Positions 34,479 through 42,042 of a stretch of 42,042 bases of DNA are shown one piece after another. This stretch comes from Haplosporangium gracile. Lineage: Eukaryota; Mortierellomycota; Mortierellomycetes; Mortierellales; Mortierellaceae. The number at the start of each line of letters is the position of its first letter. Within the stretch, counting starts at the first letter, position 1. The translations under genes were made by a program, and so were the position numbers. The stretch lies in NCBI GenBank assembly GCA_015499985.1, contig JAAAUF010000259.1, positions 2,708 through 44,749 on the forward strand, read 5' to 3'. The notes beneath the pieces were generated by a model, which saw nothing but the letters and a program-made list of their open reading frames with translations, searched no databases and was not told the origin of the DNA.

Positions 34479-37287
34479 TTAATAATTGAGCCAGAAATCA
34501 AGAGGCAGCAGCGATCGCATCGCATGCCAATGATCCTCAGCGCCCAACCGCTGCATCCCATTCAGTGTATTGTTCCTATCCAGAATCAACTCTCCCTTGG
34601 TCGGATCATACGGCGTCTTCAGCGGCCAATCCTGAAACGAGCTCAAGATCCAGTCTCGCATAGCACTCGGTCGGAGAGCATGGCCATTATGTCCACCCTC
34701 TTGATGCTGCTTCATCCAGAAATCCATCTTTTCCTGAGTTGGGAAAGGCGGGGGTTCGTATGGTACAAACTCGATGGGGAACTGCGCGGCGAAAAAGACA
34801 ATGTTTTGGTAGGCGTCGTCGTCATCGGGACTTTCTTTGAAGGCGACGACATGCTTAAACGCCGTGCGGAGGGTGCGCCGGACCGAGTTGAGTGCTTGAG
34901 CTTTGATCGGATGCTCTGAACCCACCATGTTCTAAATAATTACACCAATACCAAGAAAAACGAATCGATAACACATTAACAATCAAAGGTTGACGCGGGC
35001 CAGATCAAAAAAAGACAATAGCATACGCAACCCCCTCCCTTAACAGCCTCTTAAAAGAACGAGTCATCTTACCAAGGCCAGCACGCCATCGGGTCTCATA
35101 ATCCGCTGAATATCATGCAACGCCTCAAGAGAGAACAGCGAAGGCGGGACACCACCGCCGGTGAACACATCGTGGATCACGTAGTCGTATTTGCCCTCAG
35201 GCGCGTTCCTGATGAACTGTCGGCCATCCTGGATAAACTTTTCGTGGGGTGCAGGCCAGTCAAAGTACTCGGTCGCATAGTCAACTACAGCAGGATCGAT
35301 CTCCACAACATCCACCAGCAAGCCATGCTGGATTAATGATCCTGAGGCAATTCCCACTCCAAGACCACTGAGTGACGAGTGCGAGGAGAGTGTGTGAAAA
35401 ATTGTCCCGGTGAGAAAAAAAAAGGCGTTGGAGAAGCGAAAGGGAAGCACGGATCAGCTGGTCAGGTTTATTTTGTGTTTTTGTTGTGTGCTTTTTCATC
35501 GAAGATCCCCAGTGCGGGCAAACGAGTTTTTTTTTTCTTTCGTTGTGGCTACAACACTATCGATACTTAGAAAGCAAAAAATAAACAACTCGATCACTTA
35601 CATTTGCAGGACAGTCTCTTGATGGTCTTTCTCACGGTTCTTGATCATACGAACAGCTATATATGGGCGTAGATACAGAGTTATTGGTCATGTTGTCAAT
35701 TGACGTGTCGCAATAGTCAACAATTACTTGTTCCATTGTCCATTGTTCCTAAATACAACGCTTTCCCCACTATCATGGTTCGGTATATGATCGTGCCTCA
35801 ATAGTATTACCTTCAGGGATATAAAAGCTTCCAAAGATCGAGTCTCCAGTCTCGGCATACATGCCTCCGATAAGTGAGTGACCGGCACGCATCACACGGA
35901 TATGAAGATCGTTTCTTCTGCTGATATTCTCATCGACAACGCTAACCCATCCAGTGACACTCTCGTTTCTTGCTACGATGGTGTAGTTGCCATTGACAGG
36001 GTTGTGTGCCTTGACGACTGATGTCTGGCATTGAGGGTTGCGTGCCACATTCTGAGCCGTCAGGGCCAGAACCAGCACTAATGGAATAAAGCTCATCGCC
36101 AGCGATGCTCGACTCGATGCCGTCTGGGGCTTTCTCCTGCTACTCTCGAGGCGTTCATCTGGAAGGGCGACTTCACCATGAATGAATGCCAGCACTAAGA
36201 AAGGGAGGAAAACAATGATCAAATATTAGATTAGAATATGGATAAGGAGGGGAAAATGGCAATCAAAATTATTATTATTGAGAGCGCATTGGATTGGAAG
36301 TGGAGACTTGCATTTGTGGAGACTGGAAATGACTGCGACCAAAATGGCAGAGGAATAGACGCGGGGGCAGTTCTGTCCCTGGGGTGCCATCTGGAAGACC
36401 ACCAGTGTCAGCCCCAGGATCGCACCGACCTGAATCAATACGCAACTTATCCATGTCCTGATGTGGACGCGTTCATACGACCGTAGGACACAGGCCAGAG
36501 TGTTGGCGAATCCCAAGAGCGCCAGGAGCGGGTATGCCAGAACGAATTGGGTCAAATGAGGACCCCTCCAGGGTCCAAACTCTCCGCTGTGCTTGAACAT
36601 GACATGTGTCGTCAGGAACGCGCTCGCAAGGACTAGCCCACACATATCTAGACTGACCACAATGCCCCTTCGAAGTCCTGCATCCTTGCAGAGTCCTGCG
36701 GCAGCGGCTTCGGCAGCCAATCGATCCTCTGCGGTTAAAAATGTCTTTTCTGCAGTCGTTGCTGTTGAAGATGAGGATGAAGTTGAAGGAGCGGCTGAGG
36801 AGGCTGCACGTTTGCCGAGAAGGAAGGTGTAGACCATGGCTAGCACGACACCGACACTGACAGAGACAAGTGAGTACTCAAGAAAGCCCTCCTCGATAAA
36901 GATGCTACCATAGATGGGCTCCATCATACTGGGCGCCACGCGGAGGATCATACCCGCGACTAAGGGCGTTACAATCACCAAGGAAGAGCGGGTGACGGTC
37001 AAGAGGAGTTCGAGGAGCATGGTCTGCGAGTGCACTGCTGCTGGCTTCAGTTCCGATTTGGCATCTGCCTTGTTGGATCTAGCCTTGGTCTTTGTCGTAG
37101 TTGTAGTGGTAGTAGAGCTTTTGACAGTGGTTTTGGACGACGGGATGGTGGAGGAGGAGGAGGAGGAGGAAGTTGATGTGGATGTGTGGTGGAAGGCTGC
37201 TGAGGAGGAGAATGCTGATGTAGAGTCTGTTCCTTGTCCGCTGTTACTTTCGTGACCCTGGGCAGTAGGGCGTTTCCTTTGCGTCAT
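34479..37287 (-). CDS. Multi-pass membrane protein with C-terminal spermidine-synthase-like (SAM-binding) domain
   Basis: Exons join(37287..36312, 36194..35811, 35656..35602, 35367..35073, 34931..34479): 2163 nt, 720 aa. The N-terminus is Ser/Thr-rich, with poly-Ser and poly-Thr/Lys. About six or seven hydrophobic segments follow (for example SSLVIVTPLVAGMILRVA, SVGVVLAMVYTFLLG, QFVLAYPLLALLGFANTLA, IPLVLVLALTA). The C-terminal half has the Rossmann motif GLGVGIASG at about 473-481, an acidic strand end VVEIDPAVVDYA and the motif YDYVIHDVFTGGG, as in the polyamine-synthase fold. The classic DSSDP substrate loop is replaced by HDVFTGG, so aminopropyl transfer is doubtful and a methyltransferase or related role is possible. 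Intron 1 is most simply GC-AG (AAAT|GCAAGT). A weaker GT donor 12 nt earlier also keeps frame. An upstream in-frame ATG at 37377 would add 30 residues. Confidence 0.8.
36195..36311 (-). other. Probable GC-AG intron in the membrane SpeE-like gene
   Basis: The donor reads AAAT|GCAAGT, which matches the GC-type 5' splice consensus at positions +3 to +6. The acceptor is TTTCTTAG. Using it gives phase 1 on both sides and continues the hydrophobic segment (SSLHK then LLAFIHG). The only competing GT donor giving the right phase is GTCTCC, ending the exon at 36324, which is a poor consensus. Confidence 0.6.
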
Positions 37288-37511
37288 GGCGGGTAGATGT
37301 TTCTTTGCGCTTGGGTGATGAATGAATGAGTTTATGAAAAGAGAAGAAGATGCAAACCGGACAAAGAAAACTGGCATAGGTAGTCTTCAAGCTCAACTCG
37401 AACTGGGCAACCTGTCAACCACCTGTCAGCCTGTGAGCAGTAGTGGCTTGGATCGTCCAATTTATATTTCATTAATGGATCAATTGATCAATGAGTGTCA
37501 CTCTTAAAATT

Positions 37512-39415
37512 TCACACGGAAATGGCGGCCTTTTGCGATGCTTCATATTTCTTGGAGAGCTTCTGGGGGATGACATAACCAGATCCTAGGTTGGGGACAA
37601 GAGGCAGGAACGAGACTTGGGGTCTGTACGCCATCCCTTTGCTCGATGCCCTGGCTTGGATCGACATCGGCATATAGTTGAAGATCAAATACCGCGCACA
37701 TCTCTCCAGGAACGTCTAATCATAATCACAGTTATAAATGGTTAACATCGTGCCATCCGAAAGTTTTTTTTTCAAAAAAGGAAGGTCAGCGGAAATTAAT
37801 CTTATGCATACCTGACCATAGATCAGCTTTGCATTGACCTTGCTTGCTTCGTATTGCTCTTTGACGTGAGGGAATCGCTCGCTGCGGTATGCCTGGAACG
37901 CCTCTTGGATGCCCTCGGTCGTAAGTGAGGTCAAGTCATACAGATAGTTGGCAAGTACAACTGCATCCTGCATAGATGTCACCGCTCCTTGTCCTGAGCT
38001 AGGCAGCAGCTAATTAGTGCAGGTACCATTGATGATCAAGAGTTAGGATTCCAATCACTAAAGCAAGAAATTTTCATCATTAACTATTCAAGTTTTTTTT
38101 CTCACCTTGTGACACGCATCGCCGATAAGCACAACACGTCCATGGTTCCAGCTCTCAAACAACTTGTCCTCCAAAAAGACGCGAGAGATATTGTCGGCTG
38201 GAGTAGTATTGATTAACTCACCCAAGGTGGTAGTGTTACCAAAGGGGATCAAAAAATCCTTGACGTCCTTGATCATGGCCTCATTGGCCTCAGGACCCCA
38301 TTCTGCATTTCCAAACTTGGCCTCAGCCGACTGCTCCAACGTCGCTAGCTGCGACACCACATTCCAACCGATCCTGTTGCCCAGCACCGAGAACGCGCTC
38401 CACTATTTTTGTTGAAACAATATTACAGAAATGGGGATTAGTCAGTGAAAAGATCAAGCCCACGGACGGAACTATTTCCTTTTTTTGACCTCCAAAGGTA
38501 ACTTACAGAATAATGCGTGTTCTCGCCGATGATCTGATATGCAGAAGAAGTCTCGGCATCTAGACCAGGATAATCCTTTGGGTCCAGGGGTCGAGTCGTT
38601 CCCACCATACAGACATATCCTTTGTTGAGCTCCTGGGTGTCCGAGACAGGCAATATGTTCTCTTTTTGCATCTGCTTAAACATCTCCTGGCGGACTCCAC
38701 TATACGCTCCATCGGCACCCACAAGGATATCGCCACTATAAAAAGTCCCATCTGCACACGAAATTGTTACGCTGTCCTTGGTTTGGACCACAGATACGAC
38801 TTTTTTGTTGTAGTGGATCCTTTCTGCGGGGACCTTGGATAACAAGAGCTGGTAGAACTCTGGACGGGCAAACACAACCCTATCATATCCGATACTACAT
38901 ATGAAACGGAGACAATGCGTTAGACAAAGAAGCTGAAAGAGAGAAATATAAATGTCGTTTCACATTTCTAAAAACATCGAGGAAACTTACAGTTCTTTCT
39001 CGCCTTTGGTTTTCAGCAGTGCAATCTTGGACATGTCACCGTTATAGATATTGAATCCAACACTTGGAATAGAGATTTTCAAAAGCTCGTCATACACGCC
39101 GAGCTGTTCCAGAGCTGGGAATATTCCTGCATTGAGTGCCATGATTCCACCTAAAATGACAAAAAATAAACAAAGATCAATGCTTCCTGCCTTCGTTTTC
39201 TTCGTGATTAAATGGCAGTTTGATGGGATCAAGGTTGACGAGAGGGAGAGAAGACTTTAGATGTTACCGAGAGGACGAACAAACTTGGACCGTTCATAAA
39301 TCTCAAAGGGGATGTTGGCCTTTTGAAGAGCAATGGCGAGGAGGAGACCAGCTATACCAGCACCCACAATTAGAATTTGAGGCGGCTTGGCATTTGTGTT
39401 ATTCGATCCAGACAT
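37512..39415 (-). CDS. FAD-dependent monooxygenase (aromatic-ring/PHBH-type fold), copy A
   Basis: Flavoprotein of the FAD-binding monooxygenase superfamily, likely an NAD(P)H-dependent hydroxylase or epoxidase; substrate unknown. Exons join(39415..39268, 39150..38991, 38894..38507, 38402..38106, 38009..37812, 37715..37512): 1395 nt, 464 aa. The dinucleotide fold GAGIAG lies at residues 18-23, followed by FEIYERS. The DG motif GADGAYSG lies at about 162-169, and the FAD ribityl-binding motif GDACHK at 326-331 takes the place of the usual GDAAH. No signal peptide or mitochondrial presequence is visible. The last exon encodes a Lys/Gln/Ala-rich end, SKKYEASQKAAISV. It is transcribed away from its paralog, 1.14 kb between starts. 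In the second exons 42 of 54 residues match the paralog by hand alignment, so this is a recent inverted duplication. Confidence 0.9.
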
Positions 39416-40557
39416 GTTGTTGAAGTGCTAGTTTTTCTTGGAGGGGACGGTATAAATCTGAAGAAAGGTATATGGGAAATGGAAGAGAAGGAGAGAAAAG
39501 AAAAAGAAGGAAAGAAGAAAGAAAAAGGAAAAAATGCTGCAAACAAAGGACAACCAATAAAAAACATTTAGCACCGAAACAATCGTTTGCTGCATTCCGG
39601 GCCTCTGTCATGTTCTGCGATTGAACAAGTTGTTTTTGGTGCTCTCATTATTCACATCCTTCGTTGAGCTCGAAGTGAGGTTTTTTTCATATTCAAACGG
39701 TACCTACCTGTTGCATCTCTAGTCCAAGTAAGATTGAAAAATGTATAACCGGTTTGTGCTTCAAGAACAGTTCGCCATGCCATGCCAAATTATCACGGTG
39801 ATAACGAAATAAAAAAAAATACATGCAATTTCTAGCAGCCGGGAAGATTAACTCACACGAAATTTACCTAGAGCCAACAGAAGCGTCAAGACATCAGAGG
39901 CACTCTTCTGGGTTGCGGTGTCCAGGCTCTGTTTGAATCCTACCCTTTCTGTCTTCAAGAAAGCAAATCTCGTCATCTGCATCTGTGGCCACTAAACAAT
40001 CACAGGCGCCTTGCTTAACCCATGTAAAAAACAACGCTGACAAGTTATGAATAAATAAAGTAAGTCCAACTAAAGTCATTAAAGAAAAAAAAAAACTAGT
40101 ATTTTCTCTGCCTGTCTATCTTCTTTTCTACCTTCTATCTTCTTCACCCACGACCCACGACAGTTAAACAAAAACCGAGAGAAACAGCGACCGATAAGAG
40201 AAACGAATCAGTTCACCCATCGACGCCACGGGAAGGTCTTCATGACAAAATTGTGAGCAATCTTCTTTTTGTTTTCTTCTTTGTTGTGATTGTGGTTGTG
40301 CAACATTGCGCCCAAATTGTTCCTCTTTTGTTCGCACCCATTTTTGCATCTGAAGTCTCAATCCTTAATCCTTCCTCCAAACGCACCATACACGCCTCTT
40401 CTTATACATGCTCTTGTCCTCCACCTTGGGTTTTTTCACGTTCCTTGCCTCTCTCACTTTTCTCTTCCTCTAACCTTCCTTCCCTTCTCCTCCTTTCGGT
40501 TAATCCATAACTCCTTCCCGCTCACTTTACCTCCTCCTTGAAAACCCCTCAAAGAAT
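39416..40557. promoter_or_regulatory. Shared divergent promoter of the FAD monooxygenase pair
   Basis: About 1.14 kb between two divergent paralogous genes. The copy A side (39430-39540) is A/G-rich on plus, so CT-rich on its coding strand. The copy B side (40400-40550) is CT-rich on plus. Each gene therefore has its own pyrimidine leader, in mirror arrangement. Short frames such as 39894-40079 (minus) and 40253-40510 (plus) show no domain and look like leader sequence. No tRNA was seen. Confidence 0.5.
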
Positions 40558-42042
40558 ATGAACAGCTTCAATAAACTGCAACAGCAATGCCACAGCCAAC
40601 ATCCACCACCACCACCCGTCAACGATGGAGAAATCCCCCACGTCGTTATCGTAGGAGCAGGACTGGCAGGACTCCTTCTTGCGATCCTCCTTGACCGAGC
40701 CTCCATCTCCTGGGAGATTTATGAGCGGTCAAAAGAGATCCGACCCCTTGGTAAAAACCGATATAAAATGCATAAGCGATTCTCCTTCATCTCTAACCTT
40801 TTATTTATTCTCAATACGATGTGCAATGGTTGGCCCAGGAATTAACAGATAACGCTCATAAATATTCACTTTTTTTAAAAAAAATCAGGAGGAATAATGG
40901 CACTGAATGCGGGCATATTTCCAGCGCTTGAGCAACTCGGGATCTATGAGGAACTTCAGAGAGTATCGCTCCCAAGTCAACAGTTCAACATCTACAGTGG
41001 AGGCATGAGCAAGATTGCTACCCTCAAGACCAAAGGTGAAAAGGAAATGTAAGTGCCTCTTTCTCTTTCTTCCTTGTTTGAGCTTCAGCCTTGGCTTGCA
41101 TTTGATCAATGCAGTCGTGGGCAGTACAGTGCAAAAAGTCAATCGGCGGGCTCTAAATCAAAGAGAAAATATTCTTCTTTCCCATGTGTTCGCTTCCATG
41201 CATGCTTGCATACATATCTAAATGTTCATCCTCTCTCCTTTTAATAGAGTGGGATACGACCGCATGGTGTTTTCACGCCCAGAGCTGTACAACCTCCTGA
41301 TTGCAAGGGTGGCCCCAGAAAAGATCCATTACAACAAGAAGGTCATGTCCATTGAACAGAATCAGGATGGAGCCATGATCCGGTGTAGTGATGGCGCAAC
41401 CTACTATGGTGACATCCTCGTCGGTGCCGACGGGGCCTATTCAGGTAACAAAACTCGGATGTCTGTTTCGTTTAAGCAGTCGCCCTCAGTTTTTGATCCT
41501 AGCCTTTCGCTTTACGAATGCCCTCTATCCCTCTGTCCTAATATATTCATTCCGTAGGTGTGCGACAGGGTTTGTACAGACAACTCCAAAAGATAGGACG
41601 ACTCCCTTCTTCGGATGCATTGGAGTTGAGTAAAGGATACATCTGTATGGTTGGCACGACCGAGCCTCTCAACCCAGCTCATTACCCCGGTCTCGATGGC
41701 GAAGTCTCCAGCGCCTATCAGGTCATTGGCAAGAAATCAAAATATTCCGTAAGGAACCAATAAATGGAACTGGCTTTGATGTCTTTCCTCACTAACGTAC
41801 TCCTTTTTTCCCCTCGCCCCGGTATCAATCGCTAACATGCTACCTTATATTTGTTAACCTTTGCAATCCCGAAACAACCCTCCTATTTCTCAGTGGAGCG
41901 CATTCTCGGTGCCGGGGAACAGGATCTGCTGGAACGTCGTCTCACAGCTCGCAACACTCGAAGAGGCCGCTGAAGAGAAATTTCGTAACTCGGAATGGGG
42001 GCCACAAACCACAGAGCCCATGATCGCCGAGGTGAAAGACTT
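40558..42042 (+). CDS. FAD-dependent monooxygenase, copy B (3' end beyond the window)
   Basis: Paralog of the minus-strand copy A. Exons join(40558..40750, 40889..41048, 41248..41444, 41558..41748, 41894..>42042); it remains open at the window end. The start adds 15 residues relative to copy A (MNSFNKLQQQCHSQ, then PPPPP). The FAD fold motif is GAGLAG at 33-38, the DG motif is GADGAYSG, and exon 5 begins WSAFSVPGNRICWN, against WSAFSVLGNRIGWN in copy A. Exon 2 has the same length as in copy A (160 nt). Exons 3 and 4 (197 + 191 nt) together equal exon 3 of copy A (388 nt), so one extra phase-1 intron separates the copies. The missing end should carry the GDACHK-type motif. Function as a flavin hydroxylase is a family inference; substrate unknown. 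Confidence 0.88.

Noticed and set aside
37288..37377. Upstream in-frame ATG extending the membrane SpeE-like protein by 30 residues
   Set aside because: Kept only as an alternative. The extension is leader-like and the ATG at 37287 gives a complete protein, though a mitochondrial-type presequence cannot be excluded.
39894..40079. 61-codon minus-strand frame between the FAD genes
   Set aside because: No domain or splice partner seen. It lies in the shared promoter and could be chance.
40253..40510. 85-codon plus-strand frame upstream of FAD copy B
   Set aside because: Hydrophobic and Ser/Leu-rich translation of a CT-rich leader, ending before the true start; at most an upstream ORF.
1..42042. 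Transposons, CRISPR arrays, prokaryotic operons or viral insertions
   Set aside because: No reverse transcriptase, transposase or integrase motifs, terminal repeats or spaced direct repeats were found. The gene structure is eukaryotic throughout.

Overview
This window is eukaryotic and almost certainly from an early-diverging filamentous fungus, most likely Mortierellomycota (Mortierella/Linnemannia-like). The lineage call is my inference, not a search result. Supporting evidence is the fungal eEF3 gene, the fungal-type lysophospholipase NTE1, a Tea1-like kelch polarity protein, an STK32/YANK kinase that ascomycete yeasts lack, short GT(AAG)-AG introns with a TAG or CAG acceptor, and homopurine/homopyrimidine and CT/CA tracts between genes. 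There is no operon, IS element, CRISPR array or tRNA that I can support.

Layout. 1-1487: no gene I can support, only low-complexity DNA. 1488-2229 (+): a Cys/His-rich protein whose frame is broken by one base in a histidine-rich tract. 2370-7365 (-): NTE1 lysophospholipase, 3 exons, 1600 aa. 8029-11789 (-): cytosolic isoleucyl-tRNA synthetase, 4 exons, 1071 aa. 12121-12351 (-): doubtful small ORF with an N-terminal lipidation motif. 13138-17143 (+): translation elongation factor eEF3, 2 exons, 1043 aa, with an 874-nt intron. 17417-20871 (-): STK32/YANK-type kinase with a DFN motif and a very long tail, 6 exons, 858 aa. 20872-24763: 3.9 kb without a convincing gene and strongly strand-biased. 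24764-31885 (-): Tea1-like kelch plus coiled-coil protein, 7 exons, 1975 aa. 32762-33964 (-): ubiquilin/Dsk2-like UBL-UBA protein, 2 exons, 366 aa. 34479-37287 (-): membrane protein fused to a spermidine-synthase-like methyltransferase fold, 5 exons with a probable GC-AG intron, 720 aa. 37512-39415 (-) and 40558-42042 (+, cut by the window end): a divergent pair of paralogous FAD monooxygenases.

All exon junctions were worked out by hand from splice consensus and reading-frame phase. For every complete multi-exon gene the summed exons give a whole number of codons ending in one stop. Most of the window is housekeeping or cell-biology content: translation (IleRS, eEF3), membrane phospholipid turnover (NTE1), polarity (Tea1-like), proteostasis (Dsk2-like) and signalling (STK32). 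The more accessory parts are the FAD monooxygenase pair, the membrane aminopropyltransferase-like protein and the frame-disrupted Cys/His-rich gene. I see no clear new multi-gene system. The strongest leads are the FAD pair with its precise intron difference, the membrane SpeE-like protein, the 3.9-kb strand-biased region, and the frame-broken Cys/His-rich gene.
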